Assembly (NCBI RefSeq): GCF_017751145.1
Contig: NZ_CP046640.1
Coordinates: 910,137 to 974,136 of the forward strand
Reading direction: 5' to 3'
Length of the DNA stretch: 64,000 nucleotides
From: Iocasia fonsfrigidae
Lineage (GTDB): Bacteria; Bacillota; Halanaerobiia; Halanaerobiales; DTU029
The position numbers and the translations under genes were made by a program. Below the pieces are notes generated by a model. The model had not been told where the DNA came from. It saw nothing but the letters and a program-made list of their open reading frames with translations, and did not search any database. This document shows, one piece after another, positions 26,929-36,217 of the stretch. Numbering within the stretch: position 1 is the first letter of the stretch; each line of letters starts with the position of its first letter.

Positions 26929-29900
26929 TTGAAGTATAATTTAAAAGGTGGATTATGGTTTATATTAACATCGGTTTTATTAGTATCATTCATAATATCA
27001 GCAGTTATTCTGGCTGAAGATGAAATGATAAGTGTTTCCAGTGATTGGCAGGGGAGTATCTTTGGTAATCTTGGTGGTCAAAATAAGATCACAAAAGAAA
27101 ACTTTGAAATTAACGAAAATACTGATGGAACTGTTAGGCTTAGGAGTTCTAATAATAGGGGTAAGATTGAAAGTAAATCAGAGGGAATAGCCTACTACTT
27201 TAAAGAAGTACCTGCTGATGCTAACTTTGAATTAAGTGCTACAGCTACTGTCGAATCTTTTGAGATGCATAATCAGGTATCTTTTGGTTTAATGGTTAGG
27301 GATAAGGTGCTCATTAATGAGAGTAATAAAGAAGATATTGGTTATACTCTGGCTGCTGGAATTCTTAATGCCAAAAAAGATGTTCCTAAAATAGGTTTTT
27401 ATAGAACAGCTGAGGGGCAGACAAAGCTAGGGGAGTTGGTAAATGATGCTGTCCCTAGTGCTGGTAATACCTATGATTTAAGTATTAAGAAATCTGGTGA
27501 TGTATATATATTAAAGTTTGGTAATGAAGAACCTGTTATAATTGAAAATTTTAGTGGATTTGAAACTGGAAAATTATTTGCCGGTCTCTATACTGCCAGA
27601 AATACAACAGTTATCTTTAGTGATATTAATTTCAGTTTGGATACCAGGAAGGTCAAGGACTTACATGTAGATACAACTGCAATGCCGACCGATTATCTTT
27701 TAGAAGAAGAGTTAGATTTAACAGGATTGAAAGTCACAGCAGAATTTTCTGATGGATCAAAAGAGATACTGTCAGAGGATGATTATATTGTAACCGGTTT
27801 TGATAGTAACACAGTAGGGACTAACCCCATTAGCATAAATTATAATGGAGTAAGTAGAACGGTTAATTTAGAGATAAATTCTTTGACCTGTACAGGTTTG
27901 AAAATAAAGTACTATCCGGCAAAAACAGATTATTATCTAGGAGATAGATTTGACCCTGAGGGTTTTGCTGTAATGGCAGAATATAATGAAGGATATAAAA
28001 GTGAAGAACTAACAGTTGATAAATATACCTTTTCTATTGCAGGAGAATCTATGCCAGGAAGTGACTATGTATTTGATAGTGCAGGAGAAAAAATAGTTAC
28101 TGTAAGCTCAATGGAGAATCCCGCTATATCTATAAGCTTTGCTGTAAATGTTAAAACTGCTGAAATTACTGGCTTAGAAATTAGTAAAGTACCAGAAAAG
28201 GAATTATATTTTCTTAGTGATAAATTAAACCTTACAGGTATGACTGTCTATGCTAAATATAGTGATGGTTCTAGAATTAGACTGATGAAAGATGAATTCT
28301 CAGTATCTTCTTTAGATACTACGAGTCCTGGTGAAAAAAAGGTTATAATTTCCCACAAAGGAAAAGAGGCAGTATTAAATTTAACTGTTAAAATGAAGGA
28401 GTTAACAGGTCTTGAAGTCACAGAATACCCACAGACAACATTTTATCTTGGTGATGATTTTACAAGTAGAGGGTTAGAGGTATCTTTAGTATATGACAAT
28501 GGTGATAAAGAGGTATTAGCAGGAAGTAATTATACAGTTGATTTTTCGAATTTTGATAATACTAAGATGGGAGTATATGATGTTAAGATTATTCCTACTG
28601 ATAGTTTAATCACAGCTATTACTTATCCAGTAACTGTACGAGAAAAGACTGAATATGAATGGAAATATACTAGATTTGGTCAATCTACTAGTGAAGAGGA
28701 TAATTTTATCGATATAAAAGAAGATGGTACAATAGAGCTTGCTTCTATTAATGGTGGTGGAAAAGTTGCCACAGACCATGATGGCATCAGTTTTTATTAT
28801 ACAGTGATTGATGCCTCCAAAGATAATTTTGTATTATCGGCTGATATTAAAGTGATTGAATATGCTAAAAGTCCACATGATGGTCAGGAAGCCTTTGGTA
28901 TTATGGCCAGAGATGCCATCGGAGAATTTGGTGATACCGGGGTATTTGCTTCTAATATGGTAGGTCTAGGTGGTTATAGTGGAGGAACCAAGGAGCCTAA
29001 TGGAACACAGTTATTTATGAGAACTGGTGTTGAATCTTCAGATGGTGCAGGAAGTAATGGGACCTCAAGTATGATGATCAAGGAAGAGAAACCTAAAACC
29101 AGTAATACCTATCCTGCTAAGGAATATAGGTTGACTTTAGCGAAAACAAATAGTGGTTATACAGGAAGACTTAATGGTGGTAAAGAGGTAATGTTATTTG
29201 AACCTAATTTTCTAAATGTTCAAGATTCAAAGGTTTATTTAGGTTTCTTTGCTGGTCGTGTTGGGCATATTGAAGTAAGTAATGTAGACTTTAAAGTCTC
29301 AGCAGCAAAAACTGATGCACCAAAGGTGGGGCCTTCTGAAGAGGCTGTAACACCGACCTTGGATTTCTTATCATTAGATAAGACTTCTAAGACTGATTAT
29401 AATTTCTTATTAAAATCTAATGTTAAGGGGATAGTTATTGTTAAACAAGGGAGAAAAGTAATAGCTAGAGACCAGGTAGTTAAAGCTAAGCAGGAATACT
29501 TAATAGAAACAGAACTTGCTGAGAATACTAAGACTAATTTTAGTGTCAGCTTTTTACCTGATGATACTCAGTATTTAACATCATGCGATAAATTAGTTAA
29601 GAACTTTACTGTTGAGATGAAAAGCTATGTAGAAGATGGTGATATCTATGTTTCACCAACTGCCATTAGTGGTGGTGCAGGTACTTTAGAAGATCCACTA
29701 GATCTTGATACAGCAATTTCCTTTGTACGTGAAGGTCAGAAGATCATCTTACTTGAGGGTAGATATGTACGTGATTCCAAATTGGAGATTAAAAAATATA
29801 ATGATGGTACTGCTGAGGCAAGGAAGTATCTGATAGCGGCAGCAAACACAAATCCAATCATAGATTTTGATAAAAAAACTGAGGGTGTTCTCTTAAGTGG

Positions 29901-30756
29901 TGATTACTGGCAGGTGAAAGGGATTGAATTTACTCGTTCAGCAGCAAATGAGAAAGGCTTTGTTGTTGGTGGGAACCATAACATAATTGAGGAATGTCTA
30001 TTCTATGAGAATGGTAATACAGGTTTACAGATAAGCCGTACCGACATAAATGAAGATGATAAGTCTAAATGGCCGTCTTATAATTTAATCCTTAACTGTA
30101 CATCTTTTGATAATCGTGATCCATCTGATAATAATGCTGATGGGTTTGCTGCTAAGCTTACATCAGGTGTAGGTAATGTATTTAGGGGATGTATTGCCCA
30201 TCATAATATTGATGATGGGTGGGATTTATATACTAAGGTAGGAACAGGTGCTATCGGTCCAGTTGTGATAGAGGACTCTATTGCCTATAGTAATGGTACC
30301 TTAACAGATGGTACAGTAGGTAATGGTGATAAGAATGGGTTCAAACTTGGTGGTGAAGGTGTTCATGTACCCCATATTATTAAAAACTGCCTAGCCTTTG
30401 ACAATGGGGCTGTTGGTTTTACAAGTAATAGTAATCCAGCTGTTATTGCTATCAATAATATTGCTTTGAATAATATTGGGAGAAATCTGGAATTTACTAC
30501 TTATAAAGAAATTGCTGTTGATTTTGAAATTGATGGTTTTATGTCTATTGCTACCAAAGATATTCCAGCAGATAATTTTCCTGTAGAATTGGAATCAGCT
30601 AAAAATTATATGTTTAATGGTAGTGTATCAGAAAACCAGCTGGACAATAGAATAAACAAAAATGATTTTGTGACTTTAATACCACAACTCCCTTTTGAAA
30701 GGGATGATAACGGAAGGATAATGATAGGTGATTTTCTAAAGTTAACTACTAAGTAA
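26929..30756 (+). CDS. secreted modular pectate lyase, polysaccharide lyase family 9
   Basis: Extracellular enzyme that cleaves polygalacturonate by beta-elimination. It has 1275 residues from TTG 26929 (after AAAGGAGGG). Order of parts: signal peptide (1-28); a beta-sandwich-like domain (about 30-240); four Ig-like domains of the bacterial group 3/4 type, each with an LxVT..DGS..L pattern (about 245-575); a second copy of the first domain type (about 580-790); an Ig/Fn-like linker (about 795-895); and a C-terminal parallel beta-helix from about 905. The helix carries the PL9 signatures NNADGFAAKL (Asp near 1067-1071) and NGFKLGG with Lys1139, the likely catalytic base by analogy with Pel9A. 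There is no SLH or LPXTG anchor. Family call is firm; exact product size is not known. Confidence 0.88.
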   Translation: MKYNLKGGLWFILTSVLLVSFIISAVILAEDEMISVSSDWQGSIFGNLGGQNKITKENFEINENTDGTVRLRSSNNRGKIESKSEGIAYYFKEVPADANFELSATATVESFEMHNQVSFGLMVRDKVLINESNKEDIGYTLAAGILNAKKDVPKIGFYRTAEGQTKLGELVNDAVPSAGNTYDLSIKKSGDVYILKFGNEEPVIIENFSGFETGKLFAGLYTARNTTVIFSDINFSLDTRKVKDLHVDTTAMPTDYLLEEELDLTGLKVTAEFSDGSKEILSEDDYIVTGFDSNTVGTNPISINYNGVSRTVNLEINSLTCTGLKIKYYPAKTDYYLGDRFDPEGFAVMAEYNEGYKSEELTVDKYTFSIAGESMPGSDYVFDSAGEKIVTVSSMENPAISISFAVNVKTAEITGLEISKVPEKELYFLSDKLNLTGMTVYAKYSDGSRIRLMKDEFSVSSLDTTSPGEKKVIISHKGKEAVLNLTVKMKELTGLEVTEYPQTTFYLGDDFTSRGLEVSLVYDNGDKEVLAGSNYTVDFSNFDNTKMGVYDVKIIPTDSLITAITYPVTVREKTEYEWKYTRFGQSTSEEDNFIDIKEDGTIELASINGGGKVATDHDGISFYYTVIDASKDNFVLSADIKVIEYAKSPHDGQEAFGIMARDAIGEFGDTGVFASNMVGLGGYSGGTKEPNGTQLFMRTGVESSDGAGSNGTSSMMIKEEKPKTSNTYPAKEYRLTLAKTNSGYTGRLNGGKEVMLFEPNFLNVQDSKVYLGFFAGRVGHIEVSNVDFKVSAAKTDAPKVGPSEEAVTPTLDFLSLDKTSKTDYNFLLKSNVKGIVIVKQGRKVIARDQVVKAKQEYLIETELAENTKTNFSVSFLPDDTQYLTSCDKLVKNFTVEMKSYVEDGDIYVSPTAISGGAGTLEDPLDLDTAISFVREGQKIILLEGRYVRDSKLEIKKYNDGTAEARKYLIAAANTNPIIDFDKKTEGVLLSGDYWQVKGIEFTRSAANEKGFVVGGNHNIIEECLFYENGNTGLQISRTDINEDDKSKWPSYNLILNCTSFDNRDPSDNNADGFAAKLTSGVGNVFRGCIAHHNIDDGWDLYTKVGTGAIGPVVIEDSIAYSNGTLTDGTVGNGDKNGFKLGGEGVHVPHIIKNCLAFDNGAVGFTSNSNPAVIAINNIALNNIGRNLEFTTYKEIAVDFEIDGFMSIATKDIPADNFPVELESAKNYMFNGSVSENQLDNRINKNDFVTLIPQLPFERDDNGRIMIGDFLKLTTK

Positions 30757-30835
30757 GAAGAAAGGATAGTCAGAAAACAACTCCTTTCATTTATTTTGTA
30801 AATGATTATTTCTATTCTTTATTTTCTGATAAATC

Positions 30836-30846
30836 TGGTATATAAT
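30836..30846 (+). promoter_or_regulatory. possible extended -10 promoter before the second binding-protein gene
   Basis: TGGTATATAAT lies 38 bp before the start at 30884, after a weak hairpin (GAAAGGA 30760-30766 with TCCTTTC 30782-30788). It suggests separate transcription of 30884-36212. No good -35 is seen. Confidence 0.4.
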
Positions 30847-30883
30847 GTAATTAGTCAGGTCAATAAAGAAGGGGTTGTTTTCT

Positions 30884-32158
30884 ATGTCCAGAAAGGTTTT
30901 ATTATATTTTTTGATAATATTATTATTGCTTATTGTTAAAACAGAAGTAGCTGTTGTTTCCAATAATAATATAACTATTAGTATATCATGGTGGGGCTCA
31001 CAGGTTAGACATAATAAGACTTTAGCGGTGATAGAACTATTTGAAAGAAAAAACCCGGATATAAAAATACAGCCTGTTTATACAGGATGGAGGGAGTACT
31101 GGGATAGAATAGCTGCCTATGCTGTAGGAGGTAATTTGCCTGATATTATGCAGCAGGATTATAAGTATTTTAATTCCTATGTTGACTATAATATTTTAAG
31201 GGACATGGATGATTACATAGATAGTATTATCAAGGTTGCAGAGGTTGATGAGGCTTTATTGGAATCTGCCAGGTTTGATGGTAAGTTATATGGTATTCCT
31301 GCTGGACTTAATACCTATACTATATTATATGATCCGAAAAAGTTTGCAGAGGCTGGACTAACAGAACCTTCTTATGATTGGACATGGAATGAATATAAGG
31401 AAATATGTAGAAAACTCCATGAGAGACTGGGTATATATGCAGCGACCAGTCTTCCGATGGCAACCAGAAATATTACAGGCCTTGAGCATTATGTCAGGCA
31501 GCATGGCCAGTCTTTATTTGACATGTCAGCTCATAAACTGGGATTTACGGAGGATTTGTTTGTTGATTTTTATAAAATGGATTTAGAGTTAAGCAGGGAA
31601 GGGGTCTTTGCCCCTGGAGAACTCCGTCTGGAAAATCACACTATAGAAAACGATTTAATTGTTAAAGATGCTGCAGTTATGGCTGCCTATTGGACCAATC
31701 AGATTGTTGCTATTTCTAAAGCTGCTGGTAAACCATTAAAAATGTTACCCTTTCCTCAGGCTAAAGATGAAACCAGGTCTGGTTATTACTTAAAGCCCTC
31801 CATGTACTGGACTATAACCAAAAATAGTAAACACCCTGAGATAGCAGCAAGATTCATTAATTTTTTGATTAATGATTTAGAAGCTAATAAACTTTTAAAC
31901 GGTGACCGTGGTGTGCCGATTTCTTTTGATATCAGGCAAAAATTACAGCCTATGCTTGATGATCCGGAAAGGAAGATGTTTAATTTTATAAAATACATTT
32001 CCAATAACTCAAGTATTATTGAACCACCACCACCTGCCCAGTATGATCAGGTGATAGAAATTTTGGAAGAAGTACATTATAAAATACTGGAGGGGAGTCA
32101 AACACCATCTGAGGCATACCAGGAATTGAGGATGCGTACAGATAGGGTTCTAAAATGA
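30884..32158 (+). CDS. second extracellular solute-binding protein, family 1
   Basis: A 424-residue paralogue of 23691-24974: the same ISWWGSQVRHNKT start, the GGNLPDIMQ segment, and the end part with GDRGVPIS and EPPPPAQYDQV. The signal anchor is hydrophobic (residues 4-20). I use ATG 30884 (9 nt after AAGGGG) rather than the in-frame TTG at 30875. No permease genes adjoin it; it probably shares the permeases at 25060-26877 and widens the range of oligomers taken up. A strong hairpin follows. Confidence 0.85.
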   Translation: MSRKVLLYFLIILLLLIVKTEVAVVSNNNITISISWWGSQVRHNKTLAVIELFERKNPDIKIQPVYTGWREYWDRIAAYAVGGNLPDIMQQDYKYFNSYVDYNILRDMDDYIDSIIKVAEVDEALLESARFDGKLYGIPAGLNTYTILYDPKKFAEAGLTEPSYDWTWNEYKEICRKLHERLGIYAATSLPMATRNITGLEHYVRQHGQSLFDMSAHKLGFTEDLFVDFYKMDLELSREGVFAPGELRLENHTIENDLIVKDAAVMAAYWTNQIVAISKAAGKPLKMLPFPQAKDETRSGYYLKPSMYWTITKNSKHPEIAARFINFLINDLEANKLLNGDRGVPISFDIRQKLQPMLDDPERKMFNFIKYISNNSSIIEPPPPAQYDQVIEILEEVHYKILEGSQTPSEAYQELRMRTDRVLK

Positions 32159-32182
32159 TTAAAAAATACTTACTACTATAAT

Positions 32183-32226
32183 AAATAAAGCTATTGAAGG
32201 ATAAAATTCAATAGCTTTATTTTAAT
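32183..32226 (+). terminator. terminator after the second binding protein
   Basis: A 16-bp stem, AAATAAAGCTATTGAA (32183-32198) with TTCAATAGCTTTATTT (32207-32222), then TTAAT. Symmetric T/A tracts mean it could act in either direction. Confidence 0.75.
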
Positions 32227-32371
32227 CATATCATATTATTATAACACCACAAAAAATGTATAAAATAACCCATTAAGAACAATATATGTCTTGTTATTAT
32301 CCATTTCTTTTTATAAAATACCCTTAAGATTCGAAGATTAAATAAGATTTTAAGGGAGTGTGAAAAGGAAA

Positions 32372-33643
32372 ATGAGGTATGCATTAATTGGTACAGGTTC
32401 ACGTTCATCGATGTATTATAAGGCTATCCAGGACTTAGACGGAGTAAAAGGAAAAAATGAATTAGTGGCACTACTGGATTTAAATGAAAGCAGAATGCAA
32501 TATGTCAATAAGTGTTTAGATTTAAATCTACCTGTATATAAACCACACCAATTTAATGAAATGTTAGAAAAAGAAAATGTTGAAGGCATTATTGTTACTA
32601 CTAAGGATTCTCATCATCATTATTATATAATAGAGGGATTAAAACGGGATTTAAAGGTTATTAGTGAAAAGCCGATGACTACTGATGAAGAAAAATGCCA
32701 GGAAATATTGAATACTATGGAACAGACAGGTAATGACCTTATTGTTACCTTTAATTACCGTTATTCACCATACCGTTCTAAAGTAAAAGAATTACTTGAG
32801 CAGGGGACTATAGGGGAGTTAACAATGGTGGAGTTCCACTGGTTTTTAGATACAACCCATGGTGCAGATTATTACAGAAGGTGGCATCGTAATATAAATA
32901 ATTCAGGGTCTTTATTAGTACATAAGTCGACACATCATTTTGACCTGGTAAATTGGTGGATAGATAGCTTTCCAGTTGAGGTTTTTGCTCTGGGGAAGAA
33001 AAGATTTTACCAGGCAGAGACCTTTCCCTATCACCTGCGCTGTAGTACATGTGATTTGAGTAGTGAATGCAAATTTTATCTTGATTTATCAGAATCGGAA
33101 GAATTAACTGCTTTATATACTAAAGCTGAACATGAAGATGGATATTTCAGAGATGCCTGTGTTTTTTCCCCGGAAATCAATATCTGGGATACCAGAGCAG
33201 TTACAGTGGGTTATAAGAATGATGTTCTCTTAAGCTACTCACTTAATAATTATGCCCCCTATGAGGGATATAAGGTAGCTTTTATTGGTACTAAAGGTAG
33301 GATTGAGCAGGATGTGGTCGAGGCTTCATATATCAGTGGCCATGATGGCCAGGTAGAGAGAAGGACAAGGGAAAATAATGTTCGTCTGGAAGTATTTCCT
33401 CTCTTTGATGAACCATATAAAGTTGAGGTTGAAGTAGAAGAGAGCGGCCATGGTGGGGGAGATATTCGTTTACTAAAAGATATTTTCCTGGATGAGAATA
33501 CAGCAGACCCTTTAAAAAGAAAAGCAGGGGGTAGGGATGGTGTTATGTCTATTCTAACAGGTATTGCTGCCAGACGCTCTATTGAATGGGGGAGAAAAGT
33601 TAATATCGAAGAACTGGTAAAATTCCCCACATCAATTAAATAA
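32372..33643 (+). CDS. Gfo/Idh/MocA-family oxidoreductase with a cysteine cluster
   Basis: NAD(P)-dependent sugar or sugar-acid dehydrogenase-like protein, 423 residues from ATG 32372 (GTG 32360 is also in frame but lies 1 nt from GGGAG). The Rossmann motif ALIGTGSRSSMYY, the conserved SEKPMTT loop containing the active-site Lys of the family, and the VHKSTHHFDLVNWW segment are seen. An insert with CSTCDLSSEC plus a further Cys about 40 residues on suggests a bound metal; such inserts occur in one branch of the family. It sits 28 nt before the GH28 gene, so a galacturonate-derived substrate is likely. Reaction unknown. Confidence 0.8.
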   Translation: MRYALIGTGSRSSMYYKAIQDLDGVKGKNELVALLDLNESRMQYVNKCLDLNLPVYKPHQFNEMLEKENVEGIIVTTKDSHHHYYIIEGLKRDLKVISEKPMTTDEEKCQEILNTMEQTGNDLIVTFNYRYSPYRSKVKELLEQGTIGELTMVEFHWFLDTTHGADYYRRWHRNINNSGSLLVHKSTHHFDLVNWWIDSFPVEVFALGKKRFYQAETFPYHLRCSTCDLSSECKFYLDLSESEELTALYTKAEHEDGYFRDACVFSPEINIWDTRAVTVGYKNDVLLSYSLNNYAPYEGYKVAFIGTKGRIEQDVVEASYISGHDGQVERRTRENNVRLEVFPLFDEPYKVEVEVEESGHGGGDIRLLKDIFLDENTADPLKRKAGGRDGVMSILTGIAARRSIEWGRKVNIEELVKFPTSIK

Positions 33644-33671
33644 ATATGATTAATTTTCAGGGGGGTTCTTA

Positions 33672-35090
33672 ATGAATAAAAATTTTTATAATATTACTGA
33701 TTATGGGGCAGTTGGTGATGGAAAAACAATTAATACCGCTGCCTTTGACAGGGCAATTCAGGAATGTGCTGAAAATGGTGGTGGTACAGTTTATGTGCCT
33801 GCTGGTATTTTTTTGACTGCTTCCATTACTTTAAAAAGTAATATAACCTTATATTTTGAAATAGGTTCTATTGTAAAATTTGTTCAGGATGTAGCTCAAT
33901 ATAAATTAGTACAAGGTAGGTGGGAGGGTAGTGAACAGGAACTATATACCTCACTAATTCATGGTAAAGACCTTGAGAATATTACTATAAGCGGCCGGGG
34001 TTTCCTGGATGGCCAGGGTGAATACTGGTGGCAGTTATTTAAAAACAATGAATTAAAACACCCCAGACCGCGTTTTATTGCTTTTAGAAACTGTGATAAT
34101 GTCTTGATTGAAGGGATTAGATTGGTAAATTCCCCAGCTTGGACAATTAATCCTGTTGAATGTCACAATGTTACAGTCAATAAGGTAACGATTAAAAATC
34201 CAGCTAATTCCCCCAATACTGATGGAATAAATCCCAGTTCATCTAAGAATGTACAGATTGCTAATTGTCATATTGATGTAGGTGATGATTGTATTGCCCT
34301 TAAATCAGGTACAGAAGATTGTCCTAAATTTGTATCCTGTGAAAATATCACCATCATTAACTGTACAATGGTTCATGGACATGGTGGTGTTGTTATTGGC
34401 AGTGAAATGAGTGGTGATATAAGAAATGTAGTGATCAGTAACTGTATTTTTGAGGGGACAGATCGTGGTATCAGATTAAAATCCAGAAGGGGTCGGGGTG
34501 GTCTTGTTGAGGATATCAGGGTAAATAATATAATCATGAAAGATGTTTTTTGCACGATTATAATGAATTTATACTATTTCTGTGGTAAAGGTGGTAAAGA
34601 TAAAAGGGTATGGGATAAAGAAATATACCCTGTAGATAAAAGTACACCTTCTTTTAGAAGGATTCATTTTAGTGATATTACTGCCAGAGAGGTTCGTAAT
34701 GCAGCTGTTTTCCTTTATGGTTTACCAGAAATGCCGCTAGAAGAAATAACTTTTGATAATATAAGTATTGAACTGGCGGAAGATGCCAGACCAGCTGTAC
34801 CTGCAATGGCTGATAAAATAGAGCCGGTGGTTCAGCAGGGTTTTTATTGTAATAATGTTCGAGATATAAAATTTATTAATGTTAGGGTAAGCGGTCATTT
34901 GGGACCTGGTTTTGAGATTGTAAATGCTGAGGGAATTGATTTTAATGGGTGTAAAATAGATAAGATTGATGAAAATGACCCCTGTATTCTTTTTGACGGG
35001 GTAAGGGATACTTATTTTAGTGGGAACCGGCAGGAAAAAATAAAGGGTTTCTTAAAACTAAGGGATTCTAAGGATAATGGTAGAATGTAA
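33672..35090 (+). CDS. glycoside hydrolase family 28 (polygalacturonase-like), cytoplasmic
   Basis: Hydrolyses alpha-1,4 galacturonosyl or related rhamnogalacturonan links. A right-handed beta-helix of 472 residues with the GH28 catalytic signatures: NTDG (Asp184), GDDC (Asp205, Asp206), HGHGG (His237 region) and RLKS (Arg268, Lys270). There is no signal peptide, so it acts on imported oligomers, probably in an exo manner. ATG follows GGGGGGTT. It is flanked by the oxidoreductase and esterase genes, the usual company for pectin side-chain and backbone breakdown. The exact linkage is not known. Confidence 0.9.
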   Translation: MNKNFYNITDYGAVGDGKTINTAAFDRAIQECAENGGGTVYVPAGIFLTASITLKSNITLYFEIGSIVKFVQDVAQYKLVQGRWEGSEQELYTSLIHGKDLENITISGRGFLDGQGEYWWQLFKNNELKHPRPRFIAFRNCDNVLIEGIRLVNSPAWTINPVECHNVTVNKVTIKNPANSPNTDGINPSSSKNVQIANCHIDVGDDCIALKSGTEDCPKFVSCENITIINCTMVHGHGGVVIGSEMSGDIRNVVISNCIFEGTDRGIRLKSRRGRGGLVEDIRVNNIIMKDVFCTIIMNLYYFCGKGGKDKRVWDKEIYPVDKSTPSFRRIHFSDITAREVRNAAVFLYGLPEMPLEEITFDNISIELAEDARPAVPAMADKIEPVVQQGFYCNNVRDIKFINVRVSGHLGPGFEIVNAEGIDFNGCKIDKIDENDPCILFDGVRDTYFSGNRQEKIKGFLKLRDSKDNGRM

Positions 35091-35156
35091 GGTTTTTTTT
35101 TAAAGTAGTAGATGCTTTGTTTATGAGTATTATGTTTCAGCTAAGGGGGGGTTATA

Positions 35157-36212
35157 TTGAGCCGTTATACCAGTTTTCAACATTTATTACAGGTTTATGA
35201 TAATATATCTGCTAGATATGCTTTTAAAGCAGAGTATCTATCACAATATAGATTGTGGAAGAAAAAACTTAGGGTAAAACTTGCTGATATTACAGGATTA
35301 AATCAGATGACCTTCTCTGAATTAAAACCGGAAGTCCTTGAGACAGAGAAGATGGATGATTATAAAAGAATTAAGATGATAATTCAAACTGAACCTGCTG
35401 TATTAATGCCGTTTTATATATTACTCCCTGATGATTTACAGGAAGGGGAAGAAAGGGCAGCTGTAATTGCACCACATGGACATGATAGTGGTGGAAAATA
35501 TGCAGTTGCTGGTAGAAGTGATATACCAGGGGTTAACAGGGTGATAGAGAAGTATAATTATGATTATGGGATCCAGTTAGTAAAAAAGGGTTATATAGTT
35601 TTCTGCCCTGATGCCCGGGGTTTTGGTGAAAGAAGGGAAATAATAAAGCAGGGGGATGAGGGCGAAGACATCTTAAGTAGCAGCTGTCATGAACTTAATA
35701 ATCTGGCTATAGCACTGGGCCAGTCTCTTACAGGAATGTTTGTCTGGGATTTAATGCGTTTGCTGGATTATGCTGAAACCTGTCAATATGTAGATAGTAC
35801 TAGAATTGCTGTATGTGGTTTTTCTGGAGGGGGCTTACAGGCTCTCTGGCTGGCGGTAATGGATCAGAGAGTAAAGGCAGCTATTGTTGCCGGGTATTTT
35901 CATGGTTTTAAAGATACTATTTTTCAATCAAATATGTGTAGCTGTAATTTTGTGCCTCAATTATGGCGTTATTGTGATATGGGAGACCTGGGGGCTATGA
36001 TTGCACCAAGGCCTTTAATGATAAAATCCGGTAGTAAGGATAAGCTTAATGGCAATAGCGGCCTTGCCAATGTTTATAGTCAACTTGAAATTGTTCGTAG
36101 TGCTTATAAACTAATGAATGCAGAGGGAAATCTTTACCATCATGTCTTTAATGGTGGTCATATCTGGAATGGAGATAGGGTTGATGAATTTCTTAAAAGC
36201 GCTTTCTCTTAA
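35157..36212 (+). CDS. alpha/beta-hydrolase, acetylesterase-like
   Basis: A 351-residue cytoplasmic hydrolase. The nucleophile elbow is CGFSGGG (Ser near residue 224), the oxyanion region is IAPHGHDSGGK, the acid is probably in the IKSGSKDKLNG segment, and the catalytic His in FNGGHIW. A CSCNFVPQLWRY stretch before MIAPRPLMI resembles the Abhydrolase_7 acetylesterase group. Start is TTG 35157, about 7 nt after AAGGGGGGG. Next to GH28 it probably removes acetyl groups from imported pectic oligomers. Its stop lies 5 nt from the stop of the convergent AraC regulator gene. Confidence 0.7.
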   Translation: MSRYTSFQHLLQVYDNISARYAFKAEYLSQYRLWKKKLRVKLADITGLNQMTFSELKPEVLETEKMDDYKRIKMIIQTEPAVLMPFYILLPDDLQEGEERAAVIAPHGHDSGGKYAVAGRSDIPGVNRVIEKYNYDYGIQLVKKGYIVFCPDARGFGERREIIKQGDEGEDILSSSCHELNNLAIALGQSLTGMFVWDLMRLLDYAETCQYVDSTRIAVCGFSGGGLQALWLAVMDQRVKAAIVAGYFHGFKDTIFQSNMCSCNFVPQLWRYCDMGDLGAMIAPRPLMIKSGSKDKLNGNSGLANVYSQLEIVRSAYKLMNAEGNLYHHVFNGGHIWNGDRVDEFLKSAFS

Positions 36213-36217
36213 GAATA

